This document shows, one piece after another, positions 1 to 9,004 of a stretch of 64,000 bases of DNA (position 1 is its first letter; each line of letters opens with the position of its first letter). The stretch spans positions 124,001 to 188,000 of the forward strand of contig NZ_JACKSJ010000148.1 in NCBI RefSeq assembly GCF_025821665.1, read 5' to 3'. Below the pieces are notes generated by a model, which saw only the letters and a program-made list of their open reading frames with translations, did not search any database and had not been told where the DNA came from. The translations under genes and the position numbers were made by a program. This stretch comes from [Mycobacterium] manitobense (GTDB lineage: Bacteria > Actinomycetota > Actinomycetes > Mycobacteriales > Mycobacteriaceae).

Positions 1-33
1 GCCGACGACGAACAGCAATGGCACCCAGGGCAT
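1..33 (-). CDS. possible 5' end of a membrane protein gene, cut by window edge
   Basis: An ATG on the minus strand at 33 opens 11 codons (MPWVPLLFVVG) that run off the window. It lies 10 bases after the stop of the MFS transporter gene, in the same direction. The residues are hydrophobic, as expected for a signal or membrane segment. Nothing more can be said: 11 codons are not proof of a gene, and the call rests on position and hydrophobicity only. Confidence 0.25.
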   Translation of the reverse strand, partial: MPWVPLLFVVG

Positions 34-43
34 GACGGCCCGG

Positions 44-1300
44 TCAGGTGACGCGCACGAGTTCGGCGACGAATCGCCGGCTCGCCACGACGTAGCAGGC
101 GACCGCCGCGAGTTGCATCACGGGAACCACGAGCAGCAGCGCACGGCCGAGGGACACGGCGCCGAGTTCGGCCGTCAGCGCATCACTGATGACGCCGGTG
201 ACGAACGGGCCCGCACTGCCCAGGATGGCGCCGAAGAACAGGAAGATCGCTGATGCGGTGGCACGCTGCTCGGGCGCCGCCAGTCGCTGGATCGCGGCGA
301 TCGACGGCGCCATGTAGGCGGTTCCGACGATGTAGCTCAACGCAATGCACCAGACCGCAGTCAGCCGGCTCTCCACCAGGAACGCCGCAACCGAGAAGGG
401 CAGCAGCGCTGCCGTCATCGCCGCAACCAACCACAGCAGCCAGCGCGGATCTCTGGCCGACAGCCGGTCGGCGACCCGGCCGACGAGCAGCAGACCCAGG
501 ATGCCCGACAGCCCACTGGCGATCCCGTAGTGCACCCCTACCTCGCCGAGCGACATGCCGTGCGTGCGGATCAGGAATGCAGGCGCGAAGGTGGTGAGCG
601 CATAGCCCGCGACCGAGATGCAGGCGGCACCAGTGACGACGGCGATGAAACTGGGTTTGCGCAGCAGGTCCCAGGGCCGCGCCGGCCCCTGCCCCGGCCC
701 GGCGGGCAGTGCCGGCATCGCCTGACGCCGGCCGAGCACGACGAGCACCAGCGGAGCGACGACGACGCTGATCGCGCCCATCACCACGAACGCGGTGCGC
801 CAGCCCAGTGACTGCGCGAGCAGGCCGCCGCCGAGCAGGCTGGCCGCGCTGGCCAGCGGGATCGACAGGGTGATGACGGCCAGCGGTGCGGCACCGCGTT
901 CCGGCGGGAAGTTGCGCGCCACATACGCGTGGGCGGCCGGGGTGCTGCCCGCCTCACCCACCGCGACACCGATCCGGGTGAGCGCGAGTTGCACGCCGGA
1001 CGTCACCGCCCCACCGAGCATCGTCGTCGCGCCCCACAGAGTCAGACACGACGACACCACCAGCCCGAACGCACCGCGGTCGGCGATGCGGGCGATGAAG
1101 AGCCCGAGGACGGCGTAGACGGCGAGGAACCCGAACCCGTTGATCACGCCGATCGCGGTGTCGGACAGCGCGAGATCCTTCTTGATCGGTTCGGCGAGCA
1201 CCGCGGGCAGGAAGCGGTCGGCGTAGTTCAGGGTGCCGACGACGGCCAGCAGCACCACGGCAGCCCACGCGCGGCGAGGGGGATGACCGTCGACGCTCAC
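44..1300 (-). CDS. MFS transporter (spinster/ACS-like)
   Basis: A 418-residue inner-membrane secondary transporter with about 12 hydrophobic segments; the substrate is unknown. The first membrane segment ends in NYADRFLPAVL, and a later loop carries GEAGSTPAAHAYVARNFPPE. Both patterns are common in the spinster/anion:cation symporter branch of the MFS. The reading frame extends upstream to 1423, but the GTG at 1300 is preferred because it forms a GTGA overlap with the stop of the upstream lipoprotein gene, implying translational coupling. The longer version would begin with an Arg-rich stretch lying inside the neighbouring coding region. The two genes are probably one transcript. Family assignment is firm; role is not. 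Confidence 0.85.
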   Translation of the reverse strand: MSVDGHPPRRAWAAVVLLAVVGTLNYADRFLPAVLAEPIKKDLALSDTAIGVINGFGFLAVYAVLGLFIARIADRGAFGLVVSSCLTLWGATTMLGGAVTSGVQLALTRIGVAVGEAGSTPAAHAYVARNFPPERGAAPLAVITLSIPLASAASLLGGGLLAQSLGWRTAFVVMGAISVVVAPLVLVVLGRRQAMPALPAGPGQGPARPWDLLRKPSFIAVVTGAACISVAGYALTTFAPAFLIRTHGMSLGEVGVHYGIASGLSGILGLLLVGRVADRLSARDPRWLLWLVAAMTAALLPFSVAAFLVESRLTAVWCIALSYIVGTAYMAPSIAAIQRLAAPEQRATASAIFLFFGAILGSAGPFVTGVISDALTAELGAVSLGRALLLVVPVMQLAAVACYVVASRRFVAELVRVT

Positions 1301-2169
1301 CCGGCGAACGATATCGACGTCGCCGAGCAATTCGTCACGGCCACCCCGGGCGGGAACGACGCGGGATCCGCGCCGGCGATGACGGCGTCGCGGTAGTAGG
1401 CGCGGGCCCGATCCGACGAGCACTCGAAGTCGGCGTTCAGCACGCGGAACGACGCCGGGTCGGCGCCCGGAACGGGCTTGCCCATCCAGTACGCCCGGGT
1501 GTCGTCCTTTGCGTAGGGACCCTCCAGCGGACGGAACGTCGCGGCGTCCGCGCCTGCGACCGCGTCGGCGAAGTAGTAGACCTGCCGCGCGTCCTGCCCG
1601 TAGGCGCCCTGCAACACGCGGAATGTCGCCGGGTCGGCGCCGGCGATGACGCCGCCGTTGACGTGCACTGCGGCACTGTCCTTGGTGAACAGGTAGGACC
1701 CGGTGTTCGAGACGATCGCGAAGTTGGCTGGATCCTGGGACAGGACGCGACCGTCGCTCCAGTACACCGCGCGGTCGTCGCGGGTCAGGTCGCCGTCGAG
1801 CAGGGCGAAGTGTGCGGGGTCGTCGCTGACGATGCGGTCGCGCCGGAAGACGTGCGACCGGTCCCTGGCGAAGTCCTGGCGGTCGAGCAGTTCGAAGCTG
1901 CCCGGGTCCGCCTCCTCGAGACGCCGGCCGTCGACGTAGACGCTGCCCCGGTCACGCGCGAAGGTCCGGTCGAGCGCTTGGAACGACGCGGCGTCGGCGC
2001 CGGCCATCTCGACCGCCTCACCGGGGAACGCCTCGAGGTAGAACACCGTGTCGTCGCGGACGTGGTAGCCCGCGGCGTCGAACAGCGAGTGCGGCGGCTT
2101 CCCGCTGCCGCAGGCCGCGACGATCAGGCCGAGCGTGACCACGCATGCCGCGGCGACCGGTCTGCGCAT
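1297..2169 (-). CDS. DKNYY-repeat lipoprotein
   Basis: A 290-residue predicted lipoprotein. The start is the ATG at 2169, which gives a basic N-terminus, a hydrophobic segment and the lipobox VAAC (Cys about residue 21), so the mature protein should be anchored outside the cytoplasmic membrane. The rest is about seven degenerate repeats of the form ADPASFRVL-x(3-5)-YAKDxxRVYY, typical of DKNYY-family proteins, whose function is unknown. The longer open frame to 2772 has no signal peptide and is rejected. The gene overlaps the MFS transporter start by four bases. The repeats could bind a ligand or partner, but this is inference. Confidence 0.8.
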   Translation of the reverse strand: MRRPVAAACVVTLGLIVAACGSGKPPHSLFDAAGYHVRDDTVFYLEAFPGEAVEMAGADAASFQALDRTFARDRGSVYVDGRRLEEADPGSFELLDRQDFARDRSHVFRRDRIVSDDPAHFALLDGDLTRDDRAVYWSDGRVLSQDPANFAIVSNTGSYLFTKDSAAVHVNGGVIAGADPATFRVLQGAYGQDARQVYYFADAVAGADAATFRPLEGPYAKDDTRAYWMGKPVPGADPASFRVLNADFECSSDRARAYYRDAVIAGADPASFPPGVAVTNCSATSISFAG

Positions 2170-2956
2170 TCGATGATCGAAGCACCCCGCCGGCCGGCGC
2201 GTCGATCGATCCGCCGGAACATGCGGCGATGTCGGCGGCAGTCCGCTTTCAGTGGCAAAGGACGAATGGTCCGTCCCAAACCTGCGATGAACTCGTAATG
2301 GACGTTTGCCTCCCCTTCGCCAAAAAATAACACTGGCGTAATAAATTGCGGTTTCGCGCGATGCCGGAGCGCCGTGATCGGCGACGCTTGCAAGCAAGAC
2401 CCAGGGGGCGGCGGGATGATAGCGTCGTCCCGGCAATCGCGCCGGGCGTTCGCCGAAATCACCGAATTTGAGTCGGAGCGTCGTTTCGGGCCACTGCCCC
2501 ATGACACCGACCTCGAAGGCGCAGCGTCGCGCGGCGGCCGGCCGGGGCGCCTCGCGAGAAGCTTGTATAGGCTTTGAACAGGTGTTATAGCTCTTCCAGA
2601 CGAATGAGACCGCCAACGGCATCGCGGAACCGGTATCGGTTCCAGGTGGTTCTACGTGCAGTCGGACGCAACTCAACCCGTTCAGGTAACGGTGCAATTT
2701 CGTTGCCATCGGTGCCGTGCGATGTCCGTGAGCGTAAACGCCGCCCGCACCACAGCTCCCCACGCACCACACTCGAGAACCATCGCCACGCTATTGATCT
2801 TGTTTTCAAAGAAAATTTGCCATGATCACAAATCGGCTTGTTCTTTAGCGCGCGTAATCCACCGAAACGCGCTAAAGTCACGCGCGGGGGCAAACTTTTG
2901 GCCGGAGGTGCCATCGCGGCGGCGTCGCCGGAGCGGTGGTAGACGAGGAGGGGACC
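2170..2956. other. 787-bp intergenic region upstream of the EPS operon
   Basis: No convincing gene is present. Short open frames here lack ribosome binding sites and recognisable content. Two stretches are clearly richer in A and T than the surroundings (about 2310-2350 and 2780-2870), which suggests promoters for the divergent lipoprotein gene and the UXS-UGD operon. A 10-base inverted repeat at 2843-2877 is listed separately. Confidence 0.6.
2843..2877. promoter_or_regulatory. inverted repeat, possible operator of the EPS operon
   Basis: CTTTAGCGCG at 2843-2852 is matched exactly by CGCGCTAAAG at 2868-2877, leaving a 15-base gap and a start-to-start spacing of 25 bases. The repeat is centred about 97 bases before the ATG of the fused nucleotide-sugar enzyme. 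There is no T-run, so a terminator is less likely than a binding site for a dimeric regulator. The regulator is unknown. Confidence 0.4.
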
Positions 2957-5287
2957 ATGCGTCGACGTGCGGTATTGACCGGAGGGGCGGGGTTCGTCGG
3001 TTCCCACCTGGCGGAACGCCTTCTGGAACACGACATCGACGTCGTCTGTCTCGACAACTTCGTGACCGGAGCGCCGGAGAACGTCGCCCACCTCCAGGGA
3101 CGCGACGGATTCCGCCTCCTCAAGGTCGACGTCTCCGACTACATCTCCATCCCGGGGCCCGTCGACTATGTGCTGCACTTCGCGTCACCGGCATCACCCG
3201 TCGACTACGCGGAACTGCCGATACAGACCATGAAGGCCGGTTCCGTCGGCACGCTGCACACGCTGGGCCTGGCGAAGGACAAGGGCGCACGCTACCTGCT
3301 GGCGTCGACCTCGGAGACCTACGGCGACCCGCTGGTCCACCCGCAGCCCGAATCATATTGGGGCAACGTCAATCCGGTCGGCCCGCGCGCCTGCTACGAC
3401 GAGGCGAAGCGATTCGCCGAGGCGTTGACCACGTCCTACCGGGTCAAGCACGGCGTCAACGCCGCGATCATGCGGATCTTCAACACCTACGGTCCCCGGA
3501 TGCGGCCGCGCGACGGGCGGGCCATTCCCAACTTCGTCGGCCAGGCACTGTCGAACGTGCCGATCACCGTGCATGGCGACGGCAGTCAGACCCGCTCGGT
3601 GTGCTACGTCGACGACCTGGTCGACGGCGCCCTGCGGCTGCTGTTCTCGGACCTGTCGGGCCCGGTGAACGTCGGCAACCCGCATGAGATGACGGTGCTG
3701 GAGCTGGCGAACCTGGTCCGCGAACTCACCGGTTCGCAGTCTCCGGTGGAGTTCACCGACCGCGGCCAGGACGATCCGTCCCAGCGACGGCCCGACATCG
3801 GACTGGCTCGCAGGGAGCTGGGGTGGGAGCCCAAGGTCGACGTCCGCGACGGCCTGCTGCAGACCATCGATTGGTTCCGCGACCGTGCCGACGAAAGGTC
3901 ACAAGCCGGCTTCCCTGCGGCGCGACGCCCCATCCTCGAGGTCGAACAGGACCGCCCGCGGCACAAGGTCGCGGTGATCGGCACCGGCTACGTCGGCGCT
4001 GTCACCTCAATCTGTCTGGCGTCGCTGGGTCATGTGGTGTGTGGGCTCGACGCGGACCCGGCGAGGGCCGGCCAGCTCAACGACGGTCAGGCGCCGTTCC
4101 ACGAGCCGGGCCTGCCCGAGATGCTGACCGCGACCCTCGGCACCGGCCGGCTCAAGTTCACCGACCAGCCGACCGAGGCGTTGACCGATGCGGACTTCGT
4201 CTTCCTCTGCGTGGGCACTCCGCTCGGCCGCGACGGGTCACCGGACCTGACCCAGCTCGAGAGCGCGATCCGGTCGCTCGCACCGCATCTGCGTCCCGGC
4301 GTGGTGATCGTCAACAAGTCCACCGTGCCCGTCGGCTCCGGCAACTGGACCCGCACGATCCTCGAAGAAGCCCTGCCCGGCGGGCGGCAGACCTTCTTCC
4401 ATGTCGTCTCCAACCCCGAGTTCCTGCGTGAGGGAAGCGCTATCGAGGACTTCCTGTACCCGGACCGGATCGTGCTCGGCGGCGACCCCTCCGACGTGAA
4501 CCGGGTCGCCCAGCTCTACCAGCCGGTGGTCGACCAGTCCTTCGACGCCGGCCGCCGCAACCACCGGCCGACGTTGATCACCACCGAGCTGGCCTCAGCG
4601 GAGATGATCAAGTACGCGGCCAATGCCTTCCTTGCCACGAAGATCAGCTTCGCCAACGAGATCTCGCAGCTGTGCGAGCTGGTCGGCGCAGATGTGCGGG
4701 AGGTGCTTCCCGCCATCGGAGCCGACCGCCGGGTCGGCAACGCGTTCCTCAATCCCGGTGTCGGCTGGGGAGGTTCGTGCTTCGGCAAGGATGTGGCCGG
4801 CCTGATCTCGACGGGCCAGGAGTACGGCTACACGCCGTCCATGCTGTGCGCGACGGTCGAGATCAACCAGGCGCAGCGCGCGACGGCGGTGCGCAAGTTG
4901 CAGCGGGAGCTGCACGTGCTCAAGGGACGCCGAATCGCACTGCTCGGGCTGACCTTCAAGCCGGGGACCGACGATCTGCGCGATGCACCGGCATTGGACG
5001 TGGCCAAGCGGCTACTGGCCGCCGGAGCGGTGATCTCGGCGTTCGACCCCGTGGTCAAGTCGCTGCCGGACGAGTACGCGGCGATCCGACTTGCCAGCGA
5101 CCCCTATGACGCGGCCGACCGGGTGGACGCGTTGATCCTGATGACCGACTGGCCGGAGTTCCGCTTCATCGACGCCGCCGCGTTGCGACGCGTCATGCGC
5201 GGCGACCTGGTCGTCGACGGCCGCAACTTCCTGCCGCAAGCCGCTTTCGTCGGTTCCGGCCTTCGCCTCATCGGCTTCGGCTGGTGA
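2957..5287 (+). CDS. fused UDP-glucuronate decarboxylase / UDP-glucose 6-dehydrogenase
   Basis: A 776-residue cytosolic fusion. Residues 1 to about 315 match UDP-xylose synthase (UXS): Rossmann motif GGAGFVG at 9-15, the ASPASP segment, a YWGNVNP segment, and catalytic Tyr147 with Lys151 in YDEAK. After a linker, residues from about 336 match UDP-glucose 6-dehydrogenase (UGD): GTGYVG near 342, NKSTVPVGSG, SNPEFLREG, and catalytic Cys608 in GGSCFGKD. Known family chemistry predicts UDP-Glc to UDP-GlcA (UGD half) and then UDP-Xyl (UXS half). The ATG at 2957 follows a strong GAGGAGGGG ribosome site. It heads the plus-strand EPS operon. These activities are usually separate proteins, and here the second step is N-terminal. 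Whether UDP-GlcA escapes for polymer synthesis is unknown. Confidence 0.9.
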   Translation: MRRRAVLTGGAGFVGSHLAERLLEHDIDVVCLDNFVTGAPENVAHLQGRDGFRLLKVDVSDYISIPGPVDYVLHFASPASPVDYAELPIQTMKAGSVGTLHTLGLAKDKGARYLLASTSETYGDPLVHPQPESYWGNVNPVGPRACYDEAKRFAEALTTSYRVKHGVNAAIMRIFNTYGPRMRPRDGRAIPNFVGQALSNVPITVHGDGSQTRSVCYVDDLVDGALRLLFSDLSGPVNVGNPHEMTVLELANLVRELTGSQSPVEFTDRGQDDPSQRRPDIGLARRELGWEPKVDVRDGLLQTIDWFRDRADERSQAGFPAARRPILEVEQDRPRHKVAVIGTGYVGAVTSICLASLGHVVCGLDADPARAGQLNDGQAPFHEPGLPEMLTATLGTGRLKFTDQPTEALTDADFVFLCVGTPLGRDGSPDLTQLESAIRSLAPHLRPGVVIVNKSTVPVGSGNWTRTILEEALPGGRQTFFHVVSNPEFLREGSAIEDFLYPDRIVLGGDPSDVNRVAQLYQPVVDQSFDAGRRNHRPTLITTELASAEMIKYAANAFLATKISFANEISQLCELVGADVREVLPAIGADRRVGNAFLNPGVGWGGSCFGKDVAGLISTGQEYGYTPSMLCATVEINQAQRATAVRKLQRELHVLKGRRIALLGLTFKPGTDDLRDAPALDVAKRLLAAGAVISAFDPVVKSLPDEYAAIRLASDPYDAADRVDALILMTDWPEFRFIDAAALRRVMRGDLVVDGRNFLPQAAFVGSGLRLIGFGW

Positions 5288-5341
5288 CCGCACAACAACT
5301 CAACTCCGCCACCACACTCCCGAAAGTTTCCAGGAGTCATC

Positions 5342-6829
5342 ATGACCAGTGAGGCCATTCTCGCCAGTCGAACCACATCACCCGCCATGCCGGTGCCCGC
5401 CGACATCGCCCCGCCCTCGGCTGTGCTGCCGCTCAACAACACCCGGCCGGCGCCTGCAGCCCCCGAACTGGGTCAGCGACACCGCTACCTGTTGCGGATC
5501 GCCGACGTGGTGGCGCTGACCGCGTCCGCCGCGCTCGGTGCGACGGCGCTCAATCTCGTCAGCCCGGTCAGGGCCGGCAACCTCGGCCTGCGCGACCTCG
5601 TCGTCACCGTGCTGGCGATGGTGGTGGCCCTGCACCTGCACGGGCTGTACCGCAGGCCCGCATCGCGATTGCGGCCGAGCGGCTGGTGGCGGCCGACGGT
5701 GATCGCCCGCTGCCTGCCGACGGCGGCGCTGCTCGCGCTCGGCGCCGACGCCCTGCTGTTCCACGGCGGCCGGATGACATTGACCTCGGCGGTGGCGATG
5801 ACACTGCCCGCCGTCGCCCTGGTGCCGTTCGGACGAGGGCTGATGGTGCGGATGTTCGACACGCCGACCGTCACCCGGATCGTGGTGGTCGGCACGGGAC
5901 CGATATCCGACCGGCTGACGGCGCGACTCAGCAGATGCGCCGACACCATCGTGGTCGGTCACGTCGACGACAACCCGGCACCGGGCTCCTCGGTACTCGG
6001 CGGCCTGGCCGATCTGCCCGATGTCTGTGCGGACCACCGCGTGGACCGCGTCATCGTCGCCTTCCCGAACGCGACCGACCAGGACACGCTCGACTCGCTT
6101 CGCATGCTGCTGGGTCAGGTGCCGGTGTCGGTGATCCCCCGGTTCTTCGAACTGCACAACTGGCGCAGTGAGGTGGAGGAGCTGCACGGGCTCGCTCTCA
6201 TGCACGTGCCCGCGGCGTCGCTGGGCCTCAGCGCCCGGACTCTCAAGCGGGCCATGGACATCACGCTGGCGTCGTGCGCGCTGGCCGTGGTGGCGCCGCT
6301 CTGGCTGGTGATCGCCGTGGCCATCCGACTGGACAGCCCGGGACCGGTCTTCTTCCGCCAGGAGCGCATCGGACGGGCCGGGAAGCCGTTCCAGATCTTC
6401 AAGTTCCGCACCATGACCGACGGCGCCGCAGCACAACTGGACGCCGTCGCGCAGCACAACAAGGTGGACGGCCCACTGTTCAAGGCGGAGAACGATCCCA
6501 GGGTCACCCGCGTCGGCGGACTCTTGCGCCGCACCAGCCTCGACGAACTGCCGCAGTTCCTCAACGTCGTGCTCGGTGACATGTCGCTGGTCGGCCCGCG
6601 GCCGCTGCCCACCGACATGGCCGACGGACTCGACGGCGCCGCGCTGACCCGCCTCGATGTGTGTCCGGGCATCACGGGGCTCTGGCAGGTCTGCGGTCGC
6701 AGCGACCTCAACTACGCCGATCTGCAGCACCTCGACTCGGTGTACGTCCGGTCGTGGTCGCTGCTGTGGGACCTGCGGATCATGCTGCAGACGCCCCGGG
6801 TCGTCTTCGAGCGCAAGGGTGCGTACTAG
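5342..6829 (+). CDS. polyprenyl glycosylphosphotransferase (EPS priming enzyme, WbaP/CpsE type)
   Basis: A 495-residue membrane enzyme that transfers a sugar-1-phosphate from a nucleotide sugar to undecaprenyl or decaprenyl phosphate, the first step of repeat-unit assembly. The N-terminal part holds four to five membrane segments, followed by a CoA-binding-like/NAD-fold region (VVVGTGPISDRL). The bacterial sugar-transferase domain begins near residue 303 (KRAMDI), with PGPVFFRQERIG, FKFRTM and the C-terminal RRTSLDELPQFLNV and PGITGLWQV motifs. A good AGGAG site precedes the ATG. The stop abuts the next ATG with no gap, so the operon continues. The sugar cannot be predicted from sequence alone. 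Confidence 0.92.
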   Translation: MTSEAILASRTTSPAMPVPADIAPPSAVLPLNNTRPAPAAPELGQRHRYLLRIADVVALTASAALGATALNLVSPVRAGNLGLRDLVVTVLAMVVALHLHGLYRRPASRLRPSGWWRPTVIARCLPTAALLALGADALLFHGGRMTLTSAVAMTLPAVALVPFGRGLMVRMFDTPTVTRIVVVGTGPISDRLTARLSRCADTIVVGHVDDNPAPGSSVLGGLADLPDVCADHRVDRVIVAFPNATDQDTLDSLRMLLGQVPVSVIPRFFELHNWRSEVEELHGLALMHVPAASLGLSARTLKRAMDITLASCALAVVAPLWLVIAVAIRLDSPGPVFFRQERIGRAGKPFQIFKFRTMTDGAAAQLDAVAQHNKVDGPLFKAENDPRVTRVGGLLRRTSLDELPQFLNVVLGDMSLVGPRPLPTDMADGLDGAALTRLDVCPGITGLWQVCGRSDLNYADLQHLDSVYVRSWSLLWDLRIMLQTPRVVFERKGAY

Positions 6830-9004
6830 ATGACGCAGGTCGCCAGGGTCGAGACGGCCGAGGACCAACCCAAGGTCCGCGCCGGCTACCGGCCCGACAT
6901 CGAGGGGCTGCGGGCGGTCGCGATCATCCTGGTGTTGCTCGCCCACGCCGGAGTGAGCCAACTCGAGGGTGGATACGTCGGCGTCGACGTCTTCTTCGTG
7001 ATCTCCGGTTTCCTCATCACGCAGATGCTCGTCCGCGAGGTCCGCTCCACCGGGCGGCTCCGCGTCCGCCGCTTCTATGCCCGCCGGGCCCGGCGTCTGC
7101 TTCCTGCATCGGCGGTGACGCTGGTGGCGTCGGCCCTCCTGGCATGGTTGTTCCTGCCCCAGAACCGCTGGGTGAACACCGCTTACGACATCATGTTCAG
7201 CGCGGTATACGCGATCAACTGGCGATTCGCCGAAGAGAGCGTCAATTACATGCGGGCCGATGCCGCTCCGAGCATCGTGCAGCATTTCTGGTCGCTCGCC
7301 GTGGAGGAGCAGTTCTACATCCTGTGGCCGTGCCTGCTGATCGCGGCGGCGTTCTTCGCCCGGTTGGCTCGCCGTCGCAGCCTCAACGGCGCAATGCTGT
7401 GCGCACTTGCGCTCGTGGGTCTGCCGTCGTTGGCATGGTCCATTTACTACACCGAGACGAGCCCCGACAGAGCATATTTCGTGTCCACCACCCGGGTGTG
7501 GGAGCTCGCGCTCGGGGCGGCGGTGGCGATACTGGCGGTCAACGGACGAAACCTCCCGCGGGGCCTCGCCGTACTGGCCGGGTGGGCGGGTATTGCCGCG
7601 ATCATCGCGGCGGGCGTCTTGTTCACCACCGAGACCCCGTTCCCCGGTTACTGGGCATTGGTCCCGACGCTGGGTACCGCGGCCGTCATCGTTGCGGGTC
7701 TCTCCGCCGACGGCAGGGGAACGGGGTCCGTCGGCTGGATCCTGTCCACCGGCCCGATGGAAACGGTCGGCCGCCTGTCGTACTCGCTGTACCTGTGCCA
7801 TTGGCCGATCATCGTCGTGGCCACCGCCGCGCTGGGAACACTCGACACCGTCACGGGACTGATCGCGGTGTCCGCGGCCTTCATCCCTGCTTATCTCCTG
7901 CACCACCACGTCGAGAATCCGATCCGGTTCTCCCAGGCGGGATTGCAGTATTCGGGCCCGATGCTGAAGCTCGCCGCCGTCACCACGGTCGTCTCGTTGA
8001 CCGCTGGAATGGCTCTCTACATCGCGAACTGGCCCCCCGCACCCCCGTTCGTGCCGCCCGCGATCACGGTGATGAACGGCGCCGGCACGACGAGTCCCGT
8101 CAGCCAGACCGGCGGCACACAGAACGCACAGCCGGTCGACAAGTCGAATCCCAATGCGATCCTCGGCGCTTCTCTGCTCCGCGATGATCCGCTCAACGAT
8201 CCCAACGGGGCGCCGAAGGACAAGTCCGCTCACATCGTCCCCGATCCCCTGGTGGCGAACGAGGACTACACCCAGTGCACCCAGGTGATCGAGAGCGCTG
8301 AGGTGCGCTCATGCGCATACGGGAAACAGGACTCCGATGTCATCGTCGCCGTCGTCGGCGACTCGCACGCCAATCAGTGGGTGCCCGGACTGGCCAAGGT
8401 CGCCGAGAAGAAGGGCTGGGCGTTGGTGGAGTACACCAAGGCCGCATGCTCGTTCAGCGACGTCCCGGTGGCCACCAAGGACCAGAAGCCCTATCCCTCG
8501 TGCAACGAGTGGAGCGCGGCGGTGCTCGACCAGCTGATCAAAGAAAAGCCGACGATGGTGATCACCTCTCAGTCCTCCAAGGGCGTGTTCGTCAACGGTG
8601 AGCTCCGGTACGACCCTGTGGGACGCAGTGCGCTCGCAGCGGGCCTGCGGCGGTCCTACGAGGCGCTCACGAAGGCGGGGATACCGGTCCTGGTGATCCA
8701 GGACAGCCCCGCACCCACCCAGGACATCCCGGACTGCGTGGAGGCCAACACGGACGAACTCACCGCCTGCGCCGCCGATCGCGCCGTGATGGTCCCCGAC
8801 GACCACGGCTCCGACCAGATGGAGGCGGTCCAGGGGCTGGGCAATGTCCGCGTCGTCGACTTCAACGATGCGATCTGCCCGACCGACAAGTGCGCGGCAG
8901 TGATCGGCAATGTGCTCCTCTACCGCGACAACAGTCATATGACCGGGACGTACGTGCGCACGCTCGTGCCGTTCCTCGACAAGCGGATATCGCTGCCGCA
9001 ATGA
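6830..9004 (+). CDS. acyltransferase 3 with C-terminal SGNH domain (OafA-type)
   Basis: A 724-residue polysaccharide or glycolipid O-acyltransferase. The N-terminal half is the acyltransferase-3 membrane domain: RPDIEGLRAVAI with the conserved His in LLAHAGV, FFVISGFLIT, RRFYARRARRLLPA, and about ten membrane segments. A Pro/Ala-rich linker near residues 395-440 leads to an extracytoplasmic SGNH domain with GDSHANQW and a terminal DNSHMTG that supplies the Asp/His pair. In this family the membrane domain passes an acyl group across the membrane and the SGNH domain transfers it to sugar. It follows the priming enzyme directly and overlaps the next gene by ATGA. A close paralogue lies at 16774-18978. 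Confidence 0.92.
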   Translation: MTQVARVETAEDQPKVRAGYRPDIEGLRAVAIILVLLAHAGVSQLEGGYVGVDVFFVISGFLITQMLVREVRSTGRLRVRRFYARRARRLLPASAVTLVASALLAWLFLPQNRWVNTAYDIMFSAVYAINWRFAEESVNYMRADAAPSIVQHFWSLAVEEQFYILWPCLLIAAAFFARLARRRSLNGAMLCALALVGLPSLAWSIYYTETSPDRAYFVSTTRVWELALGAAVAILAVNGRNLPRGLAVLAGWAGIAAIIAAGVLFTTETPFPGYWALVPTLGTAAVIVAGLSADGRGTGSVGWILSTGPMETVGRLSYSLYLCHWPIIVVATAALGTLDTVTGLIAVSAAFIPAYLLHHHVENPIRFSQAGLQYSGPMLKLAAVTTVVSLTAGMALYIANWPPAPPFVPPAITVMNGAGTTSPVSQTGGTQNAQPVDKSNPNAILGASLLRDDPLNDPNGAPKDKSAHIVPDPLVANEDYTQCTQVIESAEVRSCAYGKQDSDVIVAVVGDSHANQWVPGLAKVAEKKGWALVEYTKAACSFSDVPVATKDQKPYPSCNEWSAAVLDQLIKEKPTMVITSQSSKGVFVNGELRYDPVGRSALAAGLRRSYEALTKAGIPVLVIQDSPAPTQDIPDCVEANTDELTACAADRAVMVPDDHGSDQMEAVQGLGNVRVVDFNDAICPTDKCAAVIGNVLLYRDNSHMTGTYVRTLVPFLDKRISLPQ

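Noticed and set aside
2374..2577. 67-codon frame in the intergenic region before the EPS operon
   Set aside because: No ribosome site and no recognisable content. The region looks like promoter DNA.
5378..8233. 951-codon minus-strand open frame across the sugar transferase and acyltransferase genes
   Set aside because: Its translation is rich in Arg, Gly, His and Asp with no domain or hydrophobic pattern, typical of the antisense frame of high-GC genes. The plus-strand frames have clear enzyme motifs.
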